Assembly: GCA_002723295.1 (NCBI GenBank)
Contig: PBNP01000001.1
Location: forward strand, 1-50,285
Origin: Flavobacteriaceae bacterium
GTDB lineage: Bacteria; Bacteroidota; Bacteroidia; Flavobacteriales; Flavobacteriaceae
Direction of reading: 5' to 3'
Length of the DNA: 50,285 bases
Position numbers and translations under genes: made by a program
Notes under the pieces: model-generated
What the model saw: the letters and a program-made list of their open reading frames with translations, nothing else
The model's database searches: none
Told to the model about the DNA's origin: nothing
Shown here: in pieces, positions 33,144-40,527 of the stretch
Position numbering within the stretch: position 1 is the stretch's first letter
Layout of the letters: each line of letters begins with the position of its first letter

Positions 33144-33270
33144 TTTTAATGAATTATTAATCTGATAAAATTTTAAATAATAAATATAAATTTTTGCAAT
33201 TTGATAATTATATAACTAAGTTTTACGAGCATGTCTAATTTATTAATTAATTTTAATTGGATCTAGGTTG

Positions 33271-33639
33271 TTAATTTGTTGTATCTAAGAAACTATAACC
33301 AAAACGAATCATTAAGATTCCTAATATTATACTTGACAAAGAATAAGTAATAAACAGTATCCAATTTTCTTGTTTTATCATAAATAATGCCTCATGACTA
33401 AAAGCTGAAAAAGTTGTTACTCCTCCACATATACCAAAAGTTAAAAATATAACCCAATCATTTTGCAAGTTTTTAAATGCCCAACTCATAAAAACACCTA
33501 AAAGAAAGCATCCAAATAGATTAACTATAAAAGTTCCAAGAGGAAAGCTAGGGGAATTTAATTTGCTTATTAAATATCTAATAGAACAGCCAATTCCACC
33601 CCCTATAAAAACAAAAAAAACTTCTCTTAGTATATTCAT
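33271..33639 (-). CDS. crcB: Fluoride exporter CrcB/Fluc
   Basis: From the ATG at 33639 the protein has 122 residues and four membrane spans, the normal Fluc subunit size. Signature stretches are FIGGGIGCSIRYL, GTFIVNLFGCFLLG and FGICGGVTTFSAFSHE, the last holding the Phe box of the fluoride pore. The start at 33639 is preferred because it overlaps the upstream stop as ATGA. Ten further residues at 33669 would lie in the other gene. It forms a dimer that lets fluoride leave the cytoplasm. It is third in a tightly packed operon. I found no fluoride riboswitch motif upstream of the operon. Confidence 0.93.
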   Translation of the reverse strand: MNILREVFFVFIGGGIGCSIRYLISKLNSPSFPLGTFIVNLFGCFLLGVFMSWAFKNLQNDWVIFLTFGICGGVTTFSAFSHEALFMIKQENWILFITYSLSSIILGILMIRFGYSFLDTTN

Positions 33640-34190
33640 TTTATTGGGTAATAAAGACCTGTAATCCATTTTGTTGAATCTTTCGTTTGTTCAATTCCTT
33701 TCCAAAACACTTCAAATGGGGCATTAATTAAAATTTTTTTCTTCAACTTAAGATACTGATCTAGAATTTCCCAACCTTTATATCTTTTGGAAAGATAACC
33801 TTTATGAACAACACTTAAAACATCCAGTTTGGGATAATAATTACATACAAATTTTGATGGAAGTAAAATATCTGAACATTGCTTTACTGGGACTGCTATA
33901 ATATATTGTGTATTTGTTTTTGATCTTGAGGTATAGATAATAAAAGAGGAACCATTTACAAATAATTTATTTGTTGAAATAAATTTTTTTAGTTCTTTAA
34001 ATTCTTTTATTTGAGTTTTTTCAAAATTTTCATTTGGAGTTAAAAGAATTTTTCCTAAATAAAATCCTCCCTCGTGAATTTGTTTGCCTTTATATTCGGT
34101 AGTACTAATAAAACTCTTTTTAAGAAAAAATATTATTAGTAGAATTATGCTAAATGAAATTAGAATTCTGTGTTTATTAATTAGCTTCAC
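33636..34190 (-). CDS. Hypothetical single-span membrane protein, possible GyrI-like domain
   Basis: The 184-residue protein starts at a GTG that overlaps the preceding stop (GTGA). One membrane span lies at about residues 8-24 (ILISFSIILLIIFFLKK). The remaining domain faces outward or inward as a soluble part. YIIAVPVKQCSDILLP and LSVVHKGYLSKRYKGWEILD resemble the small-molecule-binding GyrI/AraC-effector fold, where a Gly-Tyr element is common, but the match is loose. The gene overlaps crcB by four bases downstream and the small membrane protein by four bases upstream. I cannot assign a function. Its tight coupling with crcB suggests a shared role in envelope or ion stress. Confidence 0.65.
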   Translation of the reverse strand: MKLINKHRILISFSIILLIIFFLKKSFISTTEYKGKQIHEGGFYLGKILLTPNENFEKTQIKEFKELKKFISTNKLFVNGSSFIIYTSRSKTNTQYIIAVPVKQCSDILLPSKFVCNYYPKLDVLSVVHKGYLSKRYKGWEILDQYLKLKKKILINAPFEVFWKGIEQTKDSTKWITGLYYPIK

Positions 34191-34375
34191 TTTTGAGTAT
34201 AAAGTTTAATTAAAAATAAGGATAGAATTATTGAAAGTATAAACAAAAGTATTTTGAATGTACCTTTGAAATAATCTTTTTGATTTTTTGCATCCTTCCT
34301 ATATGAATAAATTATAACTGATGTAAATACAATAAAGAAAAAAAGCGCAAAAATAAATTGTCCCTTGCTAAACAT
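34187..34375 (-). CDS. Small two-span membrane protein, 62 residues
   Basis: The protein has two hydrophobic segments, ALFFFIVFTSVIIYSY and LLFILSIILSLFLIKLY, joined by a charged loop, RKDAKNQKDYFKGT. It begins MFSKGQFIF, a start I recall from similar small flavobacterial proteins. No enzyme motif is present. It is first in the operon with the 184-residue protein and crcB, and overlaps the second gene by four bases. It is divergent from the pyrophosphatase-like gene across an 82-bp gap. That gap has a short dyad, aatcatt-tt-aatgatt, at about 34419-34434 but no full promoter consensus. Confidence 0.65.
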   Translation of the reverse strand: MFSKGQFIFALFFFIVFTSVIIYSYRKDAKNQKDYFKGTFKILLFILSIILSLFLIKLYTQK

Positions 34376-34457
34376 AAAAAATTTTTGCTAAAATAATCAT
34401 TGAATATTTAATTCATTAATCATTTTAATGATTTGTATTATTTTGCAAAAAAAAACT

Positions 34458-34847
34458 ATGATTGAAAAACCACTTAATGCAGTCGAAAAGTTTCATAAAG
34501 CATTTGGAATTGAAATTTCTGAATCACCCATAGCTAAAACTTCAGATAAAAAAATTGAATTACGATTTCGATTAATGCAAGAAGAAAATACTGAATATTT
34601 AAAGGCTGCAAAAGAAGATGACCTTATTGAAGTAGCAGATGCATTGGGCGATATGTTATATATTTTATGCGGAACCATATTAACTCATGGAATGCAGTAT
34701 AAAATTGATGAGGTTTTTGATGAAATTCAAAAAAGTAATATGAGTAAATTAAATAAAGATGGTAAACCTATTTATAGAAAAGACGGAAAAGTGCTTAAGG
34801 GTCCAAATTATTTTAAACCAGATATAAACAAAATTTTTAATCAATAA
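34458..34847 (+). CDS. MazG-like nucleoside-triphosphate pyrophosphohydrolase superfamily protein
   Basis: The start is placed at ATG 34458, giving 129 residues that begin MIEKPLNAVEKFHKAFG. An in-frame ATG ten codons upstream would add MICIILQKKT, which does not look conserved. The all-alpha NTP-PPase metal motif is visible: an Glu cluster in RLMQEENTEYLKAAKEDD and the second acidic pair in LIEVADALGDMLYILCG. Such proteins hydrolyse NTPs or dNTPs to monophosphates. The C-terminal NMSKLNKDGKPIYRKDGKVLKGPNYF-type tail is lysine-rich and typical of this subgroup. The preferred substrate is unknown. It ends two bases before the convergent ilvE stop. Confidence 0.8.
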   Translation: MIEKPLNAVEKFHKAFGIEISESPIAKTSDKKIELRFRLMQEENTEYLKAAKEDDLIEVADALGDMLYILCGTILTHGMQYKIDEVFDEIQKSNMSKLNKDGKPIYRKDGKVLKGPNYFKPDINKIFNQ

Positions 34848-34849
34848 AA

Positions 34850-35902
34850 TTATTCTACGCTAACTCTCCAATTATGAGGATCTTTTGTTGAATTGTATTG
34901 AATAGAAGTTAGAGCATCCTTTAAAATATTAGCATATGATTCTTTAATAAATGGTAGCTTATATTTTTTTTCTTTATATCCAAAGCTAGTTATAGGACAT
35001 ACAACGACAGCTGTGCCCGCTCCAAATAATTCTTTTAGAGTCCCGTCATTAAAAGAATCAATTAGTTCTTTGACTTTAATTGGACGTATTTCAACATTTA
35101 TTCCTTTGTCTTTAGCAATTTGAATTATACTTTTTCTAGTAATTCCATCAAGAATTCTATCGTTAGTTGGAGAGGTAATTAAAGAATTGTTTATCCTAAC
35201 AAAAATATTCATTGTTCCTGCCTCTTCAATGTATTGGTGTGAATTAGCATCAGTCCATATTATTTGATCAAAACCTTTATTTTGAGCAAGTTTAGTTGGA
35301 TAAAATGATGCAGCATAATTTCCAGCAGCCTTTGCATATCCAACACCCCCACTAGCTGCTCTGCTATATTTTTCAGCAATTAAGACATTAAAATCTTGTT
35401 CTTCATTATAATAAGACTTTGCAGGTGTACAAATTATTAAGAACTTGAACTCTTTTGATGGAGAAGCTTGTATACAGTTTTGATTTGCAAAGACAAATGG
35501 TCTTATATAAAGAGAATTTCCCTTTCCAGGCTGAACCCATTTGGAATCAATTGAAACTAAAGTCTTAATTCCATCAATAAAAATATTTTCTGGAATTAAT
35601 GAAATTTCTAGACGTTCACAAGATTTATTTAATCTAGCCCAATTTTCTTTTGGCCTGAACAACCATATTTTATTTTTAGCATCTTTATATGCTTTCATTC
35701 CTTCAAAAACAGCCTGTCCGTAATGAAGACCATTTGCCGATGGGGAAATTAACAAATCTTGATATGGAACTATCTTTGGTGTATTCCATTTGTTGTTTTT
35801 ATAATCACACACAAACATGTGATCAGAAAAAATTTCACCAAATTGTATTTCATTAAAGTTAATTTGATTAATCTTTGGATTAGTATTTTTTTCTATTACC
35901 AC
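34850..35902 (-). CDS. ilvE: Branched-chain amino-acid aminotransferase
   Basis: The 350-residue fold-type IV PLP enzyme shows LHYGQAVFEGMKAYKDA, LFRPKENWARLNKSCERL and GVGYAKAAGNYAASFYP, where the lysine before the Ala-Ala should bind PLP. YIEEAGTMNIFV and GAGTAVVVCPI also match the eukaryotic-like BCAT subgroup. It transfers amino groups between branched-chain amino acids and 2-oxoglutarate. The start codon is GTG at 35902: a stop lies three codons upstream, and the conserved N-terminal region INFNEIQFGEIFSDHMFVCD needs this start. It is divergent from mnmD across a gap with a 28-bp palindrome. Confidence 0.94.
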   Translation of the reverse strand: MVIEKNTNPKINQINFNEIQFGEIFSDHMFVCDYKNNKWNTPKIVPYQDLLISPSANGLHYGQAVFEGMKAYKDAKNKIWLFRPKENWARLNKSCERLEISLIPENIFIDGIKTLVSIDSKWVQPGKGNSLYIRPFVFANQNCIQASPSKEFKFLIICTPAKSYYNEEQDFNVLIAEKYSRAASGGVGYAKAAGNYAASFYPTKLAQNKGFDQIIWTDANSHQYIEEAGTMNIFVRINNSLITSPTNDRILDGITRKSIIQIAKDKGINVEIRPIKVKELIDSFNDGTLKELFGAGTAVVVCPITSFGYKEKKYKLPFIKESYANILKDALTSIQYNSTKDPHNWRVSVE

Positions 35903-35916
35903 ATTTATTTATTTTG

Positions 35917-35944
35917 AATAAATTAATTTTAAAATTAATTTATT
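35917..35944. repeat. Perfect 28-bp AT-only palindrome between ilvE and mnmD
   Basis: Half-site aataaattaatttt (35917-35930) is followed without spacer by its reverse complement (35931-35944). It lies in the 78-bp gap between the divergent ilvE and mnmD genes and contains no G or C. It could be a binding site for a dimeric regulator or a structure-forming element. In such AT-rich DNA chance palindromes occur more often, so function is uncertain. Confidence 0.5.
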
Positions 35945-35980
35945 TTAATTCATAAAACATTCTTTTTATTATAAAAATTG

Positions 35981-36640
35981 ATGAAAAAAAAAATCATAAC
36001 CGCTGATGGAAGTTTTTCTGTATTTGATTCTGTATTAAATGAAACTTATCATTCTATAAATGGTGCTTTAACTGAATCATTACATGTGTATATTAATAGT
36101 GGACTTCTTTTTTGGAAGAATAAAATGAAGAAACAAAGCAATTTTTGTAATATTTTTGAAATGGGTTTTGGAACTGGATTAAACGCATTATTAGCTAAAA
36201 GGTTTTCAGACCAAAAAAAGTTTAAAGTAAATTTTTTTAGTATTGAGAAATTTCCGTTAAGTTCAAGTCTTTATAATTCAATTAAACCAATTGATCTTAG
36301 TTTGTCTGAAGAAAAAATTTTTAAAGCCCCATGGAATAAAAAGTTTCTAATTAGTAAGTTTTTTACAATTACTAAGATTAAAGGTGATTATTTAGATTTT
36401 AATTATAGAAAGTCATTTGATATTGTATTTTATGATCCTTTTGGATATAATACTCAACCTAATTTATGGAGTAAGAAAGCTTTGAAAATTTCTTTTGACC
36501 TACTAAATAAAGGTGGTGTTTGGGTAAGTTACTGCTCAAAAGGAAAAGTAAGGAGAGATTTATTAGAATTAGGGATGAAAGTTCATAGATTGGATGGTCC
36601 TCCTGGAAAAAGAGAAATTATAAGAGCAATTAAGGTTTAA
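35981..36640 (+). CDS. mnmD: tRNA 5-methylaminomethyl-2-thiouridine methyltransferase
   Basis: The start is ATG 35981 rather than a TTG one codon upstream. The 219-residue protein is a class I methyltransferase, with the SAM motif FEMGFGTGLNALLAK and a later DIVFYDPFGYNTQPNLW. The closing VHRLDGPPGKREIIRA is the family signature. It matches MnmD, the stand-alone methyltransferase half of the enteric MnmC fusion, which finishes the wobble-uridine modification mnm5s2U34 in tRNAs for Lys, Glu and Gln. The MnmC oxidase half is absent here, as is usual in Bacteroidota. It lies 16 bp before the epimerase gene and is probably cotranscribed with it. Confidence 0.9.
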   Translation: MKKKIITADGSFSVFDSVLNETYHSINGALTESLHVYINSGLLFWKNKMKKQSNFCNIFEMGFGTGLNALLAKRFSDQKKFKVNFFSIEKFPLSSSLYNSIKPIDLSLSEEKIFKAPWNKKFLISKFFTITKIKGDYLDFNYRKSFDIVFYDPFGYNTQPNLWSKKALKISFDLLNKGGVWVSYCSKGKVRRDLLELGMKVHRLDGPPGKREIIRAIKV

Positions 36641-36656
36641 TAAGTATTTTGCAAAT

Positions 36657-37559
36657 ATGAAGGTATTAATAACTGGAGCAACAGGATTAATTGGAAGGAG
36701 TTTGGTTAAAAAGTTAATTAATAAAGGTTTTTCAATAAATTTTTTAACTACCAAAAAGAATCGAGAATTTAAACTAAATGGATGTAAAGGTTTTTATTGG
36801 AACCCTTCTTTAGGCAAAATTGATTTAAAAGCTTTTAAGAATATTTCATTTATAATACATCTTGCTGGGTATCCTATATCAAAACCATGGACTAAAAGAA
36901 ATAAAAGAGTAATGATGGATAGCAGAATTCTCTCAACTCAAATTTTATATAATTCTTTAGTAGAATTACAATTAAAGGTTGATGTATTTATATCTGCGTC
37001 AGCATTAGCCTATTATGATGATAGTATAATAAAAACTTATACAGAGAATGATTTGGTTTCAAATAATAATAATTTTATTCAAAAACTTGTAAGTGATTGG
37101 GAAGCTACATCAGATCTTTTAGAAACGCAATCAAATAACCTTGTTAAACTTAGGATAGGACTAGTACTATCTAATAGAGGTGGAATTTTACCTAAATTAT
37201 TATTACCAATGAAATTTTGCATGGGCTTAGTTTTTGGAAATGGAAACCAATGGCAATCTTGGATTCATTTGGATGACATTACAAACATTATTTTACATTC
37301 TATTGAAAATAAATTAAGTGGCACATTTAATGCTGTGTCTCCAAATCCAGTCAAGCAAATAGAAATAGTTAAATATTTTGCTAGTAAGATTAATCACCCA
37401 ATTTTATTTTTCAAAATTCCTAACAGAATAATTAGTTTATTAATGGGCGAAAGAAGTCAGCTTTTATTGGATAGTCACAAGGTAAGCTGTAGGAAAATTT
37501 TAAAGACCGGATTTAAATTCAATTTCCCAAAAATTAATGATATTAATTTTATTAAGTGA
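36657..37559 (+). CDS. TIGR01777-family NAD(P)-dependent epimerase/dehydratase
   Basis: The 300-residue short-chain-dehydrogenase-like protein begins MKVLITGATGLIGRSLVKKL, a GxxGxxG nucleotide motif. Family features are IIHLAGYPISKPWTKRNK, VFISASALAYYDD and LRIGLVLSNRGGILPKLLL, followed by QWQSWIHLDDITNII. These match the TIGR01777 (SulA/YfcH) group, whose substrate is unknown. The Tyr-x-x-x-Lys catalytic pair of classical epimerases is not obvious, as is usual in this group. It follows mnmD by 16 bp. The grpE promoter begins only three bases after its stop. Confidence 0.88.
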   Translation: MKVLITGATGLIGRSLVKKLINKGFSINFLTTKKNREFKLNGCKGFYWNPSLGKIDLKAFKNISFIIHLAGYPISKPWTKRNKRVMMDSRILSTQILYNSLVELQLKVDVFISASALAYYDDSIIKTYTENDLVSNNNNFIQKLVSDWEATSDLLETQSNNLVKLRIGLVLSNRGGILPKLLLPMKFCMGLVFGNGNQWQSWIHLDDITNIILHSIENKLSGTFNAVSPNPVKQIEIVKYFASKINHPILFFKIPNRIISLLMGERSQLLLDSHKVSCRKILKTGFKFNFPKINDINFIK

Positions 37560-37562
37560 CAT

Positions 37563-37595
37563 TTTGACATTTTTTAATAAATGGCAATACCTTTG
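37563..37595 (+). promoter_or_regulatory. Consensus promoter of grpE-dnaJ
   Basis: TTTG (37563-37566), 21 bases and TACCTTTG (37588-37595) followed by C is a full match to the Bacteroidota housekeeping consensus. The start point would be about 37601, giving a leader of about 26 bases before ATG 37627. No CIRCE element was seen. Confidence 0.78.
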
Positions 37596-37626
37596 CATCT
37601 AATTAAATAAAATATAACATAATGTA

Positions 37627-38166
37627 ATGTCTAAATCTAAGTTAAATTCAGATAAGAAAGGTGTCAAGTCTAAAACTAGATTAACTAAAAATAAAAACAC
37701 TAATTCTCGTAAACCTTTACCTTTAGATAATCTTAAGGAAGAAGTAAAAAATGAAAAAGATAAATTTCTTCGTCTTTTTGCAGAATTTGAGAATTATAAA
37801 AAGAGAACCTCTAGAGAGAGATTGGATTTATTTAAAACTGCTAGTCAGGAAATAATGACAGCTATTATACCGGTTTTAGACGATTTTGATAGAGCAAAAA
37901 ATCAAATTAATATTGACAAATCTACTGAAGAAGTAAAGGGTTTAATATTAATTTATAACAAATTAATTGAAATAATGAAATCAAATGGTCTTTCTGAAAT
38001 AGAGGTTTCAAAGGGTGATACTTTTGATCCTGAAATTCATGAAGCAATTTCTCAAATCCCATCAAAGAACTCTAATCAAAAGGGAAAAATAATTGATATA
38101 GTAGAGAAGGGGTATCAACTAGGAGAGAAAACAATTAGATTCCCCAAAGTGGTTGTAGGACAATAA
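37627..38166 (+). CDS. grpE: GrpE nucleotide-exchange factor for DnaK
   Basis: The 179-residue protein begins with a basic, low-complexity tail (about 1-32), followed by the long helical dimerisation stretch NLKEEVKNEKDKFLRLFAEF with ENYKKRTSRER. The C-terminal beta domain has VSKGDTFDPEIHEAISQIP and GKIIDIVEKGYQLGEKTIR with FPKVVV, the GrpE signature. It speeds ADP release from DnaK in the cytoplasm. It is the first gene of a two-gene chaperone operon with dnaJ, 10 bp downstream, behind a consensus promoter. dnaK is not in this window. Confidence 0.94.
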   Translation: MSKSKLNSDKKGVKSKTRLTKNKNTNSRKPLPLDNLKEEVKNEKDKFLRLFAEFENYKKRTSRERLDLFKTASQEIMTAIIPVLDDFDRAKNQINIDKSTEEVKGLILIYNKLIEIMKSNGLSEIEVSKGDTFDPEIHEAISQIPSKNSNQKGKIIDIVEKGYQLGEKTIRFPKVVVGQ

Positions 38167-38176
38167 TATTTTTTAA

Positions 38177-39283
38177 ATGAAAGAAGATTATTATGAAATA
38201 TTAGGGGTATCAAAATCAGCATCAACAGCTGAAATAAAAAAGGCATATAGAAAAAAGGCTATTGAATATCATCCAGATAAAAATCCAGGTGATAAAAATG
38301 CTGAAACAAATTTTAAAAAAGCTGCTCAAGCATATGAAGTATTAAGTAATTCTGATAAAAGAGCTAAATATGATCAATATGGTCATGCCGCTTTTGAAAA
38401 CGGAGGTTTTGGAAGTGGGGGGATGAATATGGATGATATATTTAGTCAATTTGGTGATATTTTTGGAAGTGCTTTTGGAGGATTTGGAGGAGGTTTTGGT
38501 CAGCAGAGATCTGGACCAAGAAGGGGGAGTGATTTAAGAATAAGGGTATCTCTAACTTTAGAGGAAATATTATCAGGTGTTGAGAAAAAGGTAAGGGTTA
38601 AGAGAAAAATTCAAGCTGCTGGATTATCATTTTCAGAATGTTCAGCTTGTAATGGTTTGGGACAGGTTAATAGAATTACTAATACTATTTTAGGTAGAAT
38701 GCAAACTTCATCCCCTTGTAATTCATGTAGTGGTACAGGAAAAATAATTCAAAATAGACCTGTTGGTTCTGATTCAAATGGTATGATAAATGAAGAAGAA
38801 ACAGTTCCTATAAATATTCCAGCTGGTGTTGAGGATGGTATGCAATTAAAGGTGTCTGGAAAAGGAAATGCAGCCACAGGAAATGGAGTATCTGGTGATC
38901 TTTTAGTTTTGATTCAAGAAAAACCTCACGAAAGATTTGTTCGTGAAGGACAAAACTTACATTTGGATATTTATATCAGTATTTCTGAAGCAGTACTTGG
39001 AATATCTAAAGATATTCAGCTTTTAAATGGAAAAGTTAGAATTAAATTAGAATCTGGGATTCAATCAGGAAAAACCCTTAGGCTTAGAAATAAGGGAATT
39101 CCTGACATAAATGGTTATAGTAGTGGAGATTTATTAGTCCACATAAATGTTTGGACTCCAAAAGTTTTGAATAGAGATCAAAAGAATTTTTTTCAAAGTA
39201 TGTTAGAAGATGATAATTTTGAGCCAAAACCAGATAAGTCAGACAAATCTTTTTTTGAAAAAGTTAAGGATATGTTTTCTTGA
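38177..39283 (+). CDS. dnaJ: DnaJ co-chaperone with a half-size zinc domain
   Basis: The 368-residue protein has a J-domain with HPD at 32-34, then a Gly/Phe-rich segment (about 75-113). The zinc region carries only two CxxCxGxG motifs, CSACNGLG (155-162) and CNSCSGTG (181-188), instead of four. By position and the joining segment they correspond to motifs 2 and 3, which form the second zinc site. The first site (motifs 1 and 4) is missing and replaced by [12 protein letters not shown]-terminal substrate-binding domains follow. It recruits substrates to DnaK. I recall a similar reduction in other Flavobacteriia. It is second in the operon with grpE. Confidence 0.92.
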   Translation: MKEDYYEILGVSKSASTAEIKKAYRKKAIEYHPDKNPGDKNAETNFKKAAQAYEVLSNSDKRAKYDQYGHAAFENGGFGSGGMNMDDIFSQFGDIFGSAFGGFGGGFGQQRSGPRRGSDLRIRVSLTLEEILSGVEKKVRVKRKIQAAGLSFSECSACNGLGQVNRITNTILGRMQTSSPCNSCSGTGKIIQNRPVGSDSNGMINEEETVPINIPAGVEDGMQLKVSGKGNAATGNGVSGDLLVLIQEKPHERFVREGQNLHLDIYISISEAVLGISKDIQLLNGKVRIKLESGIQSGKTLRLRNKGIPDINGYSSGDLLVHINVWTPKVLNRDQKNFFQSMLEDDNFEPKPDKSDKSFFEKVKDMFS

Positions 39284-39317
39284 TTTGATTATTGTTTGAT
39301 AGTATAGATTACATTTT
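39284..39317 (+). promoter_or_regulatory. Probable promoter of the response regulator gene
   Basis: TTTG (39284-39287), 22 bases and TACATTTT (39310-39317) match the consensus except for the last base. The start point would be around 39323, leaving about 33 bases to ATG 39356. It would drive the response regulator and, 5 bp beyond it, the M28 peptidase. Confidence 0.4.
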
Positions 39318-39355
39318 TTTTGTAGTATATTACAATAATAAACTTTATAGGTAAA

Positions 39356-40522
39356 ATGGCAAAAATTTTAATTATTGAAGATGAAGAGCCTATTAGAAGA
39401 GTGTTGGTGCGTATTTTAACTGAAGAAGATTCAAATTACAAGGTAGATGAGGCTATTGATGGCAGTGTTGGTATTAAAATGATATCAGAAAACAATTATG
39501 ATCTTGTTTTATGTGATATTAAGATGCCAAAATTTGATGGGATTGAAGTTTTGGAGAAGACAATTAAAACATATAATAGTTCTTTGCCATTTATTATGTT
39601 AACAGGTCATGGGAATATTTCAACTGCCGTAGAAGCTATGAAGTTAGGCGCATATGATTTTATATCAAAACCCCCAGATTTAAATCGATTATTAAATTCT
39701 GTTAGACATGCTTTAGAGAATAAAAACTTAGTCAGGGAAAACAAAATACTTAAAAGGAAGGTTGCAAAAAAATATGAAATTATTGGTAAATCTAATCAAA
39801 TTAAAACTATCCATAATCTTATTGACAAAGTTGCCCCGACTGATGCTAGAGTTTTAATAACTGGAGAAAATGGAACTGGTAAGGAATTGGTTGCACATAA
39901 TCTTCATCAAAAAAGTGATAGATCCAAGGCTCCATTTGTAGAAGTTAATTGTGCTGCTATACCTGCTGAATTAATTGAAAGTGAACTTTTTGGCCATCTT
40001 AAGGGGTCATTCACATCTGCAATTAAAGATCGTTCAGGTAAATTTGAATCAGCAAATGACGGAACATTATTTTTAGATGAAATTGCTGATATGAGTTTGG
40101 CAGCTCAAGCAAAAGTACTTAGAGCTTTAGAGGAGAATAAAATACAAAGAGTTGGTGGAAATAAAGATATTTCTGTTAATGTTAGAGTTATAGCTGCAAC
40201 AAATAAAGATCTTTCTTTAGAAATAAAGGAAGGAAGATTTAGAGAAGATTTATTTCATCGACTTGCTGTTATAATTATTGATGTGCCTCCACTAAAGGAA
40301 AGAAAAGAAGATATAATTCTATTAGTAGATCATTTTGTAAAAAGTTTATCAAATGAGCAGGGTATTGAAATAAAAAAATTTGACTTACAAGCTATTGAAT
40401 CTCTAAAAAATTATCCTTGGTCAGGAAATGTTAGAGAATTACGAAATGTTGTTGAAAGATTAATGATTTTGGGAAGTAATCCAATAACTAAAAATAATAT
40501 AAAACAGTTTGCTTCAAAATAA
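39356..40522 (+). CDS. NtrC-like response regulator with AAA+ domain but no DNA-binding domain
   Basis: The 388-residue protein has a receiver domain (1-120, phospho-acceptor Asp54 in VLCDIKMP) and a sigma-54-activator-type AAA+ domain (about 140-370). Walker A is GENGTGKE at 170-177, Walker B is GTLFLDEIADM, and the arginine-finger region is FREDLFHRLAV. The sigma-54 contact loop, normally GAFTGA, reads GSFTSA at 217-222. The protein stops just after the AAA+ lid, at NNIKQFASK, with no Fis-type helix-turn-helix. It may therefore act without binding DNA, as seen for some truncated activators, or not through sigma-54 at all. Its sensor kinase is not in the window. The M28 peptidase gene follows after 5 bp. 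Confidence 0.86.
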   Translation: MAKILIIEDEEPIRRVLVRILTEEDSNYKVDEAIDGSVGIKMISENNYDLVLCDIKMPKFDGIEVLEKTIKTYNSSLPFIMLTGHGNISTAVEAMKLGAYDFISKPPDLNRLLNSVRHALENKNLVRENKILKRKVAKKYEIIGKSNQIKTIHNLIDKVAPTDARVLITGENGTGKELVAHNLHQKSDRSKAPFVEVNCAAIPAELIESELFGHLKGSFTSAIKDRSGKFESANDGTLFLDEIADMSLAAQAKVLRALEENKIQRVGGNKDISVNVRVIAATNKDLSLEIKEGRFREDLFHRLAVIIIDVPPLKERKEDIILLVDHFVKSLSNEQGIEIKKFDLQAIESLKNYPWSGNVRELRNVVERLMILGSNPITKNNIKQFASK

Positions 40523-40527
40523 TTTAC

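Noticed and set aside
34376-34457. Fluoride riboswitch ahead of the crcB operon
   Set aside because: The 82-bp gap lacks the conserved riboswitch core and is mostly A and T. Only a short dyad is present.
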